A DNA stretch of 64,000 nucleotides from Bacteroidia bacterium (GTDB lineage Bacteria; Bacteroidota; Bacteroidia; J057), in the NCBI GenBank assembly GCA_030430575.1, contig JAUIKF010000004.1:1-64000 (forward strand), given 5' to 3'. The notes under the pieces were generated by a model, which worked only from the letters and a program-made list of their open reading frames with translations, searched no databases and was not told the origin of the DNA. Shown here piece after piece: positions 8,634 to 17,913 of this stretch (the first letter of the stretch is position 1; each line of letters opens with the position of its first letter). The translations under genes were made by a program, and so were the position numbers.

Positions 8634-9224
8634 TTACCCAAATGTCGCTTTGCGTTTTGCGACAAGGGTTCTTAATTTTTCCATGCAACGGTATTTCATA
8701 CTGGAAACCGTTGGGCCATTTTTCAGGCCTACACGCTTTGCGATTTCGTCAACAGAATATCCGTGATATTCTGAATCCAGAAGGATCTGCCGACACTTAT
8801 CGCCAAGGCGTGACATGAACTGAGCGAGCCTATCCACCTCTTCTTTGCTGATCAGCTCGTGGAGGATGCCACGGGCTTTTTCAGGCATAGCAGGGATGTC
8901 TTCAACCCAATCAACCTTATTAGACGAAAGCTTTCGAAGCTTATCAACACATTTATTAGAAAAAGCACCAAAAAGATAGGTAGTCAGCTTACTATCCCCT
9001 CGATAACCCCCTCGTTCTATCTGCCGACTGAGGCCTACAATGGCCTCCGCGTAAGCATCACGCGCATCTTCTTCGGAAATGCGATACTTCCGTTGCCCTT
9101 TGATGACATAGCCGACATATTGCTTATAGAGATATGAGGTAATCCGCTGTTTCTGCGCGCCACCTGCCAAAATACCATCCACGATTTCTTGGTCCGTATA
9201 GGTAGGTTTCTTTTTGAAAATCAT
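8634..9224 (-). CDS. RNA polymerase sigma-70 family factor
   Basis: A 196-residue sigma factor with region 2 (QRKYRISEEDARDAYAEAI, then LTTYLFGAFSNKCVDKLRKL) and region 4 (YSVDEIAKRVGLKNGPTVSS). It is a close relative of the sigma factor at 215-787 and of the partial one at 63612-64000, which starts with the same Y-T-D-Q-x-I-V pattern. It forms a two-gene unit with the downstream TPR anti-sigma gene. The ATG at 9224 fits the family start. Confidence 0.9.
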   Translation of the reverse strand: MIFKKKPTYTDQEIVDGILAGGAQKQRITSYLYKQYVGYVIKGQRKYRISEEDARDAYAEAIVGLSRQIERGGYRGDSKLTTYLFGAFSNKCVDKLRKLSSNKVDWVEDIPAMPEKARGILHELISKEEVDRLAQFMSRLGDKCRQILLDSEYHGYSVDEIAKRVGLKNGPTVSSMKYRCMEKLRTLVAKRKATFG

Positions 9225-9601
9225 GTAGTTGGGTGTCTTTTTCCAAAATCTCGGAAAAATTACAAAATTTTGAGGAAAGGGTGGTGGGAAAAGGGAAAAG
9301 AGACCGCTTCACTAAGGATCAGGCCATCAATAATTGTCCGATTTACTATTTATCAAAAATCAAATAGGTTAGATCGATTGCAGAACAAGGATTGCGGAAC
9401 AAGGATTTTTGAAGGATAAAGGCCCTTTTCACTTCATAAATCATCAATCCCTTCGGCTACGCTCAGGGCATGCCTTGTTCGATATTCATCAATCAAAACC
9501 AACCCTAAACAAGACAATTATTTATCTCTCATTCCTTAGGAAGAAGGGATCGAATTTCTTTTTCCAGTCTCTTCTCTCTGTTCCCTTCTCTCTGTTCCGG
9601 C
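9225..9601. other. Gene-free stretch with several short repeats
   Basis: No convincing gene. It holds a T-rich leader upstream of the sigma gene, a duplicated phrase built on GAACAAGGATT at 9376-9417 (related to the hairpin at 25381-25438), a TTCGGC-GCTCAGG element at 9449-9470, and two adjacent copies of CTTCTCTCTGTTCC at 9571-9598 next to the end of the GIN-domain gene. Confidence 0.6.
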
Positions 9602-10261
9602 CTACTCCCGCACCCTTTCCAAGGCACCCATGCCGTGCATGCGTTTGTCGATTTCAGGGTTGCCGCGGAAGCGGATCTTGCCGATGCCACCTGAGCGTAC
9701 GCGTAGGTTATGCGTCGCATAGACAGAGCATTCGCCGATACCGTTGGCATCGAGACGGACAGACTCCGCCTCCATTTCGATGGCGTCACATCTCCCGATA
9801 CCACTATGTGAAATGTTCAGGTTCTTGGTTTGTCCTTTCAATTCAAATCCTCCTGTCCCACTCAAGTTTACCTTAATAGAATGTGCATCTACATTGAGGC
9901 TGATCAAACCCGTTCCAGAACTATTGATGACCAAGTCTCGCGCTTTTACAGGTGCATCTTCACTGAAAACACTACCTGAGCCAGATGAGGCCAGTTTTTC
10001 GAGGCGCGGCATGACTACTTTGATTTCTATAATAGGGGGTGAAAACAACCACCGAAATGCGCCTGTGCCCATAGAAATAATCAAACGATTCTTCTTGACC
10101 TTCGTGCGAAGGCTATCTAGGACTTTCTCGTCCGAGGAGGAGACCTCTACCATAAACTCGTCTCCCTGTGTCAGGTAGAGTTCACCAAAGGTCTTGAAAT
10201 AGACGCTCTCAAAGCCCGAAAGGGCGCGGCGTTCCGTGATAAATTCGGTTAAGTCGCTCAT
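9602..10261 (-). CDS. GIN-domain (DUF2807) protein
   Basis: A 219-residue protein rich in short G-x-G and S-G-T-G turns (SSGSGSVFS, NLSGTGGFEL, ISHSGIGRCD, DANGIGECSV, RSGGIGKIRF) spaced about 20 residues apart, the hallmark of the right-handed beta-helix called putative auto-transporter adhesin head GIN domain (DUF2807). Members usually carry a signal peptide; this one does not, starting MSDLTEFITERRALSGFESV, so it may act in the cytosol or the start may lie elsewhere, but no better start is visible. Neighbour on the same strand is the large membrane protein upstream, 41 nt away. Confidence 0.8.
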   Translation of the reverse strand: MSDLTEFITERRALSGFESVYFKTFGELYLTQGDEFMVEVSSSDEKVLDSLRTKVKKNRLIISMGTGAFRWLFSPPIIEIKVVMPRLEKLASSGSGSVFSEDAPVKARDLVINSSGTGLISLNVDAHSIKVNLSGTGGFELKGQTKNLNISHSGIGRCDAIEMEAESVRLDANGIGECSVYATHNLRVRSGGIGKIRFRGNPEIDKRMHGMGALERVRE

Positions 10262-10302
10262 GGGAAATTGATTTTTTGACTGAAATAAACACCTTTCTTT
10301 TC

Positions 10303-12435
10303 CTATTCCACCATCACCTCATCTACAAACAACCAGGAGTTTCCCCCAGGATTGGGATGCCAGGCGGGATTCTTCGTGATGTTTTTTGCGGTGACACGAA
10401 GGTAACGGGCTTCAGTGGGGGGAAAGCTTTGAGAAAAATTCTGCAAAGATGGGCTGGCAGATTCTTTAGGGATGGGGTACCGTACACTAGAGACTTTTCG
10501 GAAAGATTTGCCATCCATGGACACTTCTACCTCCATCCCGATGGGATAAAAGATCCACGCGGCATTATTGTCCATACAACTCATCACCACACGGGTCACT
10601 TCTGTTTTTTTGCCCAAATCAATTGTGCCTTTCATATCTTTCCCTTCAAACCCTAGCCAATAGCCCCCATTGAATTGGTCAGTCCCTTGTTTCAAATCGA
10701 TCAAGCTTTTGGGGCCTTCAGCAAAATATTTTTGAGATGGAGGATACTTCAAGCGAACGGACTTGGGCTGTATACTCACCTTGATGAAATCTAATACCGC
10801 TACCTCGCTGGTATCCCAGCCTTCTTTGATAGCGATGGCCTTCAGTGTCGCGGACTGGTTGAGCTTAAAAGGACCTTCATAGACCTGGCTGCCAGGTCCT
10901 GGCTTTTGCCCATCCAGCGTATACAAAATGTCGATCCCGTTGATATCAAGCTCAATCGCCACTTCCTGTTCCTCTACAAAAAGGGTTTTGTAGGCTGTTA
11001 TTTTCGGAGAAGCGAGTTTCACCGAGCCAAAGGCATCCGCGATATGATCGCCCCGCATGACTTCCAGTTCTGGTTGTGCCGCCATCAATTGGTCCGCGCC
11101 TTCCTTGGTGACTTTGGTCTGCCAGACGTATAGGCGCTTGAGGCGCGTGAGCCCTGACAAAGCCTGTAACCCCGTATCAGTGATAGATGTCCCATAAAGG
11201 TTGAGGGATTCTAGGTAGTCAAGCCCTTGAAGGGCAGATAACCCCGCATCTGAGACCTGCGTGTGCGCCAACTGAAGTCGGCTGAGGTGGGGGAATTTGC
11301 CTATTTCCTGGAGAAGTTGATCGTCGATATTGGAATGACCGAGGTCCAGGTATATGAGTTGTTCTTTGAGGGGCAAAAGGGCTTTAATTTGGGCTAAAGA
11401 GATGTCATCGGTATAGGAAATCCGAGCTTCTAGAAAGGGCTGACCTTGGGCCAAAGGCATGGCCCATATCCCTTGCTTCCTCGCTGCCGCCAGGTCATCC
11501 GCATCATAATCATCAAGCGATAATCCAAATACGCCAGGGTCTGGAGGAGAGACCTTTCGTTCTAGCAATGCTGCAATTTTATCAGATACTTCTACGCCCC
11601 CTACTTTCATGGCCGAGTCAAACGGCGCTCCCTGACTGATCCACCAACCTACCAAGGCAATTTGCTCATCACTGAGTTGGCCTTTGCCAGCGGGTGGCAT
11701 GTGTTTGTCATCAGCCTTGGGGAGCAATAGCCGTTGATAAAGGGGACTATTTCCCTCATTCCCTGGCACCAAAACGATGCCTTCATCTCCGCCTTTGGCA
11801 AAGTGAGCGGGGGTATCCATTAAGAAATTGCCCTTGGCTTTGGAGGGGTTGTGACAACTAATACAACGGGACTCAAATATGGGTTGAATGAGGTCTTGGT
11901 AGATCGTGAGTTGACGATAATCAGCTACCTGGGTAACATCTCGCTTGGGAGATTTTGGCGGAAGGCCCGCAATCGATCGGACGGGGTTGGGCGCATACTC
12001 GACCAGGTAGCTGCTGCCGTGAGTGAGCTGTCCTCCATGGTGACTTGCCAGGATCATCACAAGGCCCATAAGGCCGAATACGGGGAGGTAGGCTTTCGCA
12101 AAAAGGGGCTGTTGCCCTTTTTGCATTCGCTGGTGGATGACATAGACCCCGATCGCTATTATCGCGGTGGCCACTCCCAGCCACAAATGATCCGAGAGTA
12201 ATTCTTCATCATACCCTCCTTCTAGCGATAACAAGTACCCCAACAGGGCAGCCACCGCTGCTGAAATGGCTCCGAACCCAAGCGCAAAGCTAACGGCTGG
12301 GCGTAGGGAGGTCATTTTTTTCCATCGAATCCCTATTTCCATCAAGCCTGCCAATATCAAAAAGCCAATGGGCAAATGAAGAACAAGGGGATGAAATCTG
12401 CCAAAAAAGAGGAGGAAGTCTGGTGTAGGGTTCAT
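10303..12435 (-). CDS. Large membrane protein: DUF2231, planctomycete-type cytochrome c, LRR, chitobiase and discoidin modules
   Basis: A 710-residue mosaic. Residues 1-135 form four membrane helices of DUF2231 type. A c-type haem motif CISCH at 191-195 is followed by the H-M-P-P ligand region typical of planctomycete-type cytochrome c domains. Leucine-rich repeats lie at about 345-450 (LSRLQLAHTQVSDAGLSALQ), then a chitobiase/hexosaminidase C-terminal-like module (ELDINGIDILYTLDGQKP) and a discoidin-like C-terminus (ARYLRVTAKN). Similar proteins are common in Bacteroidota and planctomycetes; the role is unknown but the haem site suggests redox or adhesion/redox coupling. Starts with ATG at 12435 after a T-rich hexamer leader. 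Confidence 0.85.
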   Translation of the reverse strand: MNPTPDFLLFFGRFHPLVLHLPIGFLILAGLMEIGIRWKKMTSLRPAVSFALGFGAISAAVAALLGYLLSLEGGYDEELLSDHLWLGVATAIIAIGVYVIHQRMQKGQQPLFAKAYLPVFGLMGLVMILASHHGGQLTHGSSYLVEYAPNPVRSIAGLPPKSPKRDVTQVADYRQLTIYQDLIQPIFESRCISCHNPSKAKGNFLMDTPAHFAKGGDEGIVLVPGNEGNSPLYQRLLLPKADDKHMPPAGKGQLSDEQIALVGWWISQGAPFDSAMKVGGVEVSDKIAALLERKVSPPDPGVFGLSLDDYDADDLAAARKQGIWAMPLAQGQPFLEARISYTDDISLAQIKALLPLKEQLIYLDLGHSNIDDQLLQEIGKFPHLSRLQLAHTQVSDAGLSALQGLDYLESLNLYGTSITDTGLQALSGLTRLKRLYVWQTKVTKEGADQLMAAQPELEVMRGDHIADAFGSVKLASPKITAYKTLFVEEQEVAIELDINGIDILYTLDGQKPGPGSQVYEGPFKLNQSATLKAIAIKEGWDTSEVAVLDFIKVSIQPKSVRLKYPPSQKYFAEGPKSLIDLKQGTDQFNGGYWLGFEGKDMKGTIDLGKKTEVTRVVMSCMDNNAAWIFYPIGMEVEVSMDGKSFRKVSSVRYPIPKESASPSLQNFSQSFPPTEARYLRVTAKNITKNPAWHPNPGGNSWLFVDEVMVE

Positions 12436-12440
12436 TTTAG

Positions 12441-12480
12441 GAAGAAATGAAAATCAAAATTAAAAGGAAAGTCAAAATAG
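12441..12480 (-). repeat. T-rich hexamer-phased leader repeat
   Basis: Read on the minus strand, ATTTTG-type hexamers (ATTTTG, ACTTTC, CTTTTA, ATTTTG, ATTTTC) follow each other just before the ATG at 12435. The same kind of tract precedes the starts at 26561, 38908, 41393 and 53509. Confidence 0.6.
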
Positions 12481-12493
12481 GAAAGGGCTAGCA

Positions 12494-12550
12494 GGATTGC
12501 ACGATTTTCATACAGATTAAGCAAAAAATCCGTGAAAATCTGTGCAATCC
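12494..12550. repeat. Long inverted repeat in a divergent promoter region
   Basis: GGATTGCACGATTTTCA (12494-12510) pairs with its near-complement at 12533-12550; one extra T is bulged. It lies between the divergent starts at 12435 and 12607, so it could be an operator or a dispersed repeat rather than a terminator. Confidence 0.65.
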
Positions 12551-12606
12551 GTGGCTTATTCTTCTGTTTTACCTTTTTTCCTTTACAATCTTATTAAATT
12601 AGCTGC

Positions 12607-13806
12607 ATGAATAGAAGCCTGACTCTTTCCCTCGGCCTATTGGGCATGGCATTTATCCTCACTGCTTGTGAAGGTTTTTTTGGAAAACGCACTGACCCAG
12701 GATTCCTGGATGTACCTGTGTTTGATGACCGCCAGGTGGCTTATGTGCCGATCCAGCCTGTCATAGATGGACTTGTATATCCTGTAGATGTGATTATCGG
12801 ATGGGATGAGTTGATCTATGTGGCAGATGGAGGAGCGGAGGAAATCATTGCCTATGACCAGGCAGGTGTCGAGCAGGGAAGGTTCCCCATTCAAGGGCTG
12901 AATGGCATCGCTCAAGATCGAAGACTAGACATCCTAGCGATAGGGACGCGTGATACCACCATTGCAGGTACTGAATTCACGCTGCCTGCCATCTATCGAC
13001 TGGACCTGAATAAGTCTGGGACCTATGGCCTCGCCAATGCGACCATCAAGCGCATCGTTACGCACCCGTTTTACTTCAAGTCAAGTACCCCCACGGGGAA
13101 TGATGAACAAATCACCTTTGAGGGAATAGATATTATAGCTAACAATAGCTACTATGTGAGTCGAAATGGTGGGTCCAATTCTCCCACCCAGTTTGGAGGC
13201 CCTGATGATGCCATCTTGCAGTTTAATGACGAAGACACTTACGTCACTCCTGTAGTGGTATCTACCCCACTTGGACAATTTTCCAATTACTTCAAATCTC
13301 CCAAAGGCATAACCACTTTTGCCAAGCCTCCACAAAGCCCTGCGGTCAGTAATGAAGGCGGATTCATTTTTGTGGGAACAGGCGATGGCCTTGTCCTCAC
13401 ATCTCAAATCATCGATTTTCGCGAATCGGATTTTGGCGCGAGCTATGTGCCGCGTCCCTTGGCGATAGGAGACACCTCAAAAGCAGACCGCTTTCTATAT
13501 GAACCGAACCGTTTTGGAAGGCCCGTAGACATCACACGGGCAGGGGACCGCACCAACTATATCTTCATCGTAGATGCAGAACGGGACTCCCTCTACCAGT
13601 TCAATGGCCTCGGCCATGAAGGCGTCAATCCGCCTTCAGGTGCTTCAGGGACCAAAGCCATTGTGGCTTCCTTTGGCGGGACAGGCAGCAGCCTGACCCA
13701 GTTTCGCGAACCGCAGGGCGTTGCCTACTTCGACCAGATCGTCTACGTTGCAGACGCAGGGAATGGTCGGATCCTTCGGTTCAAATTGACCACAGACTTC
13801 GACTAG
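12607..13806 (+). CDS. NHL-repeat beta-propeller lipoprotein
   Basis: A 399-residue protein with a lipoprotein signal peptide (lipobox FILTAC, Cys21). The rest is built of beta-propeller blades of NHL type (for example YPVDVIIGWDELIYVADGGA and the last blade EPQGVAYFDQIVYVADAGNG, which ends with R-I-L-R-F). Such lipoproteins are surface or periplasmic binding proteins; no ligand can be told from the sequence. It is divergent from the large membrane protein at 10303-12435. Confidence 0.85.
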   Translation: MNRSLTLSLGLLGMAFILTACEGFFGKRTDPGFLDVPVFDDRQVAYVPIQPVIDGLVYPVDVIIGWDELIYVADGGAEEIIAYDQAGVEQGRFPIQGLNGIAQDRRLDILAIGTRDTTIAGTEFTLPAIYRLDLNKSGTYGLANATIKRIVTHPFYFKSSTPTGNDEQITFEGIDIIANNSYYVSRNGGSNSPTQFGGPDDAILQFNDEDTYVTPVVVSTPLGQFSNYFKSPKGITTFAKPPQSPAVSNEGGFIFVGTGDGLVLTSQIIDFRESDFGASYVPRPLAIGDTSKADRFLYEPNRFGRPVDITRAGDRTNYIFIVDAERDSLYQFNGLGHEGVNPPSGASGTKAIVASFGGTGSSLTQFREPQGVAYFDQIVYVADAGNGRILRFKLTTDFD

Positions 13807-13907
13807 GGAAATTATTCATTGATCCATTTTAAATGGCTGATAACCAGCAAGTAATGCTTTGGTTTCTAATAAATAATCAGTCAATTTAATAATTAATAAT
13901 TCCCCTC

Positions 13908-14690
13908 GTGATCGTCTTCGCACATGCCAATGGGTTTCCCGCTCTGACGTATTCCCAGCTATTTGAATACCTCACGCCATTAGAAATCTCCTTTCCTGAG
14001 ATGCTTGGGCATGGTGATTTTTCCATTGATAAGGGATGGAGTTCCCTCACAGATGAATTGATCTATTTTATCGAAACCCACCATCAAAAACCTGTCGTGG
14101 GTATGGGACATTCCTTGGGCGGTGTCTTGATGTTATGGGCAGGTGCGAAACGGCCTGACCTCTTCTCTGAACTGGTGATCATGGATCCACCTCTCTTCAG
14201 CCCTATAAAGCGCTTTTTGATGGGCATGGTTTTAACCTTAGGCGGCGCGCGTTTCATTCCCCCTGTGAAAAAGACATTAAACCGAAGAACCGTTTTCCCC
14301 GACCGCGCATTTGCCCGCGACTATTTTGCTTCAAAAAGCTTGTTTCGACAGGTCGATGATCGCTGCCTCGATGATTATGTGCGATTTGGGTTAAAAAATA
14401 TAGCGAATGGGGAGGGGGTGGAATTATCCTTTTCTGCAAAAAATGAAGCGTTGATTTTTCAAAATGCGCCTTTTATCCTAACTTATCCTCAACCTTCTAT
14501 TCCGACGACCTTTTTGTATGCTAAAGATGGAGAAGTCCTCGGAACACAAGATATTAAGTGGCAAAAACGCTTTTTTGATAGCGCTGACTTTATGGCTGTT
14601 ACCGGTGGGCATATGTTTCCATTGGAATATCCAGAAGAGCTCGCATCTTTGATAAAAAGGTTGCTTTCTGAAAAAAATGGACATCCTTAG
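13908..14690 (+). CDS. Alpha/beta hydrolase
   Basis: A 260-residue alpha/beta hydrolase. The nucleophile elbow GMGHSLGG (Ser69), a late acid region (LYAKDGEVLG) and a C-terminal histidine (TGGHMFPLEYPEEL) form the expected triad. The N-terminus FAHANGFP and the small size place it near the MhpC/esterase group. The start is a GTG at 13908; no in-frame ATG fits the N-terminal beta strand. The 100 nt upstream are AT-rich and carry a TTGATTAAT-type element. Confidence 0.82.
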   Translation: MIVFAHANGFPALTYSQLFEYLTPLEISFPEMLGHGDFSIDKGWSSLTDELIYFIETHHQKPVVGMGHSLGGVLMLWAGAKRPDLFSELVIMDPPLFSPIKRFLMGMVLTLGGARFIPPVKKTLNRRTVFPDRAFARDYFASKSLFRQVDDRCLDDYVRFGLKNIANGEGVELSFSAKNEALIFQNAPFILTYPQPSIPTTFLYAKDGEVLGTQDIKWQKRFFDSADFMAVTGGHMFPLEYPEELASLIKRLLSEKNGHP

Positions 14691-14786
14691 TGATACCTAT
14701 ACTTGCCTATCCGACTAACCATGAAAATTGATTTAATACCCTATAAATCATTTTCTCGAACATATTAGACTTAACCAGGGATACAT

Positions 14787-16259
14787 ATGAAGCAAATAAT
14801 ACCCTATTTCATTTGGTGGAATGTATGGCGTATGATAGTCGTGGCGTTGTTGATCGGGGGGAATTCCCTGATGGCGAATGGACTTTCCATTACCAACCTC
14901 AGCCGAGACTCTTTGGCCCAGACCCTAACCTTTGATGTTCAGTGGTATAATAGCTGGCGTCTGGATAGTATCGGGGAACCCGGTAACTGGGACGCTGCGT
15001 GGGTTTTTGTGAAGTTTCAACAGTGCGATGCGACGCCTAATACGCCTTGGATCCATGGGAACCTGAACAGTACGCTTTCCCAGCACAATTTTGGTGATTT
15101 AGAACCCGTGCTCTCTGACGGATCTGGTACAGGTCTTGACACCGATCTCAAAGGCGTGATGCTAAGGCGGAGGACCAATGGGTTATTTGGTAATATTGCC
15201 CCTACGACGGTTTCTCTCCATATTCCCAATATGCAACAGATGACTGCGTACAATGTACGTGTGATTGGAATGGAAATGGTCTTTGTGGACAGTGGGCGGT
15301 ATGACTTGGGAGCTGTCACTTACTCCAATTCCTTTTCTGCCACAGCCCTACCTACAGATGCAGCGGCACTTACCATCACGAGCGAAGGAGCAATTACCAT
15401 TAATACCCATGCTTCCAGTCCAAATAATGTTGTTAGTCTATCGGCTAATTTCCCCAAAGGGTTTGACGGGTTTCACCTCATGAAATATGAAATTACCCAA
15501 GGACAGTATGCTACTTTTCTGAATACGATCGCGGTAGCCAACCAATTTTCCCATTTCTCCCCGCTATATGTAGGCTCCCGAAATGCCTTGAGTGGAGGAG
15601 GAGCCGGTACCCTGGCTAGTTTTTATTCTACACGACCTGATAGACCTCAGAACTCTCTTCGATGGGAAGACTTGACGGCTTATCTCGACTGGGCAGCCCT
15701 TCGGCCCATGACAGAAATGGAATATGAAAAGGCCTGTAGAGGAACTGCCACCAACTCAATTTTGGATGAATATGCCTGGGGAACTGTGAATAGCTTTCAG
15801 CTCACTTCTCTTACTGCACCAGAGAATGGGACAGAGATACCTGCCAATTTGCCTGCAAACGCCAGTTTTGGCAATACGACTTATATCGGAGGAGATGGCA
15901 GTCGAGGCCCCGTTCGTGTAGGGATATTTGCGCTGCCTACCAATACCACACGCGAGCAATCGGGGGCAGGCTATTATGCGGCGATGGAACTGAGTGGCAA
16001 TCTGGCGGAATTTTATGTGGGGGTGCAAGATGTCACTTCGACTACTGGGAGTGTGAATTTCACAGGCTCCTGGGGAGATGGAGTCCTGTCTGCTGCTGGC
16101 GAAGCCAATCAAGCTGATTGGCCCACGACGACGACGGGAGGATATCTCTTGCGAGGTGGCTCTTGGTTTCATAGTGCTGCTGAGATGCGTGTCTCCTCGC
16201 GTTCTTTGCCTTGGAATGGTGCTCAAGACAGCTATACAGGAGGCCGAGGGGGGAGATAA
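14787..16259 (+). CDS. Secreted SUMF1-fold protein, copy 1
   Basis: A 490-residue protein with a signal peptide (about 1-31). Residues 32-165 form a domain shared with the next gene (NSWRLDSIGEPGNWDAAWVF), and the rest is a formylglycine-generating-enzyme/SUMF1 (C-type-lectin-like) domain: GMEMVFVDSGRYDLGA, MKYEITQGQYATFLN, LRPMTEMEYEKACRG, ELSGNLAEFYVG. The twin cysteines that bind copper in true FGE are missing from the C-terminal segment GGSWFHSAAEMRVSSR, so it is probably a binding protein and not a sulfatase activator. It ends with GGRGGR, without a sorting tail. Confidence 0.85.
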   Translation: MKQIIPYFIWWNVWRMIVVALLIGGNSLMANGLSITNLSRDSLAQTLTFDVQWYNSWRLDSIGEPGNWDAAWVFVKFQQCDATPNTPWIHGNLNSTLSQHNFGDLEPVLSDGSGTGLDTDLKGVMLRRRTNGLFGNIAPTTVSLHIPNMQQMTAYNVRVIGMEMVFVDSGRYDLGAVTYSNSFSATALPTDAAALTITSEGAITINTHASSPNNVVSLSANFPKGFDGFHLMKYEITQGQYATFLNTIAVANQFSHFSPLYVGSRNALSGGGAGTLASFYSTRPDRPQNSLRWEDLTAYLDWAALRPMTEMEYEKACRGTATNSILDEYAWGTVNSFQLTSLTAPENGTEIPANLPANASFGNTTYIGGDGSRGPVRVGIFALPTNTTREQSGAGYYAAMELSGNLAEFYVGVQDVTSTTGSVNFTGSWGDGVLSAAGEANQADWPTTTTGGYLLRGGSWFHSAAEMRVSSRSLPWNGAQDSYTGGRGGR

Positions 16260-16373
16260 AGGCAAGTCCGAATGTCTGATAGGCTGAATGTCTGATCGTT
16301 ATTGAGATAATTACTCCTAAAAATACGCTTAACCTTAACCTTAATCCTTGAACTTTATAAACCTTCATATACC

Positions 16374-17819
16374 ATGAACCGAATCGTTACCTTTTCCACG
16401 CTACTTACCTTATTGTTTTGTACTATCGGCCAGCATGTATTTGCCAACTACATGCGTATTCAGAATGTATCTCAAAACCAGACCAATGGCACAGTTACCT
16501 TTGACATTGCCTGGAATAATAGCTGGCGCATCGATGGGATTGGTGCACCCAACCACTGGGATGCTGCCTGGGTATTTGTAAAATGGCGGGAATGTGATGC
16601 TATGCTTACTACAGGCTGGACCCATGGTCTCATCAGTACAACATTGACAGATCATACCTTTGGCACATTGCAGCCTACCTTGTCGGATGGCTCCGCCATA
16701 GGCATCGACCCCGGTCCCAACAATACGGGAGTTATGCTCCGTCAAAACACCCCTGGTATCTATCCTAACCGTGGGGTTACTTCAGTGACATTAGCCCTCA
16801 CCAACTTCCCTACAACAGGCGACTACGATGTGCGGGTGTTTGGGATAGAAATGGTGTATGTGCCCACAGGTCCATATGTATTAGGAGGGTATACGGAGAA
16901 CGATAGGTTAAATCGGGGAAACGCTCCATTTGTGGTGATGAGTGACACTTCTTTGGCACTTAATTATCACAATACTACCTCAATGACCCTTCCAGACAGT
17001 TTCCCTAAAGGCTATGACGCTTTTTATTGTATGAAATATGAAATTACGCAGGGCCAATATGCTGCTTTTCTAAATACCCTGAATGTAACTGAACAAAGTC
17101 AAAACTATATAAACGCCTATAATAGCTCACGTAATCGCCTGAACAATGGGGGGACGGCACCCAATATCTATTTCAGTGATCGACCTGATCGCGCCCAGAA
17201 TTACATTGCCTGGACAGACCTGTTAGCCTATATGGATTGGGCAGCCCTGAGGCCTATGACGGAATTGGAATATGAAAAAGCGTGTAGAGGTAATGGGCCA
17301 TACGTAGGAGGATATGCTTGGGGCAGTACAAGTATTACAGAAGTAATAAATATTGGAACACCTGAAGACGGGACAGAACTGGTGTTAACGGCGAATGCCA
17401 ATGCACATTTTATTAATAATAATGTAAATGGTGGAGACGGGGGAAGTGGTCCTATTCGAGTCGGGATGATGGCGACTTCTTCTACAGACAGTCGTGTCCA
17501 GACAGGGGCTTCTTATTATGGAATTATGGAGTTGAGTGGAAATGTATGGGAGCAATGTGTGCGCGCCTACCCCGATCCCATCGATGAAAACTTTGACGGA
17601 CAATGGGGCGATGGGTATCTTGATGCCAATGGATTTGCCAATGTGCCTAACTGGCCTCGACAAAATATTGCCATAGGTACTAATGCATATATTAGAATGG
17701 GGAGAGGAGGCGCATTTACGAGTGCTGCAGGAAGCCTGAGAGTAGGTGAACGGCCTTACTACCAAGGTTCCTATGGCAATGATAGAAGTTACGATTTTGG
17801 TGGAAGAGGAGTAAGGTAA
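16374..17819 (+). CDS. Secreted SUMF1-fold protein, copy 2
   Basis: A 481-residue paralogue of the preceding protein in tandem, with the same order: signal peptide (to about residue 25, FANYMRIQNV), the shared N-terminal domain (NNSWRIDGIGAPNHWDAAWV) and a SUMF1 domain (GIEMVYVPTGPYVLGG, MKYEITQGQYAAFLN, ELSGNVWEQCVRAYPD). It keeps the canonical G-N-V-W-E segment better than copy 1, but also lacks the copper-binding cysteine pair near the end (GGAFTSAAGSLRVGERPYY). The two copies and the giant gene that follows on the same strand probably form one surface-protein group. Confidence 0.85.
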   Translation: MNRIVTFSTLLTLLFCTIGQHVFANYMRIQNVSQNQTNGTVTFDIAWNNSWRIDGIGAPNHWDAAWVFVKWRECDAMLTTGWTHGLISTTLTDHTFGTLQPTLSDGSAIGIDPGPNNTGVMLRQNTPGIYPNRGVTSVTLALTNFPTTGDYDVRVFGIEMVYVPTGPYVLGGYTENDRLNRGNAPFVVMSDTSLALNYHNTTSMTLPDSFPKGYDAFYCMKYEITQGQYAAFLNTLNVTEQSQNYINAYNSSRNRLNNGGTAPNIYFSDRPDRAQNYIAWTDLLAYMDWAALRPMTELEYEKACRGNGPYVGGYAWGSTSITEVINIGTPEDGTELVLTANANAHFINNNVNGGDGGSGPIRVGMMATSSTDSRVQTGASYYGIMELSGNVWEQCVRAYPDPIDENFDGQWGDGYLDANGFANVPNWPRQNIAIGTNAYIRMGRGGAFTSAAGSLRVGERPYYQGSYGNDRSYDFGGRGVR

Positions 17820-17913
17820 GCAGTACTGTTTTTAGGGGAAATGATGCACAATCAATTAATTGATATAGGTGTTGCTACCCCATGGTCTATTGCTCACTTC
17901 CAATAGCTTCCTC

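Noticed and set aside
14787-17819. Formylglycine-generating enzyme (sulfatase activator)
   Set aside because: The C-terminal Cys pair needed for copper binding is absent in both copies and no sulfatase gene is near.
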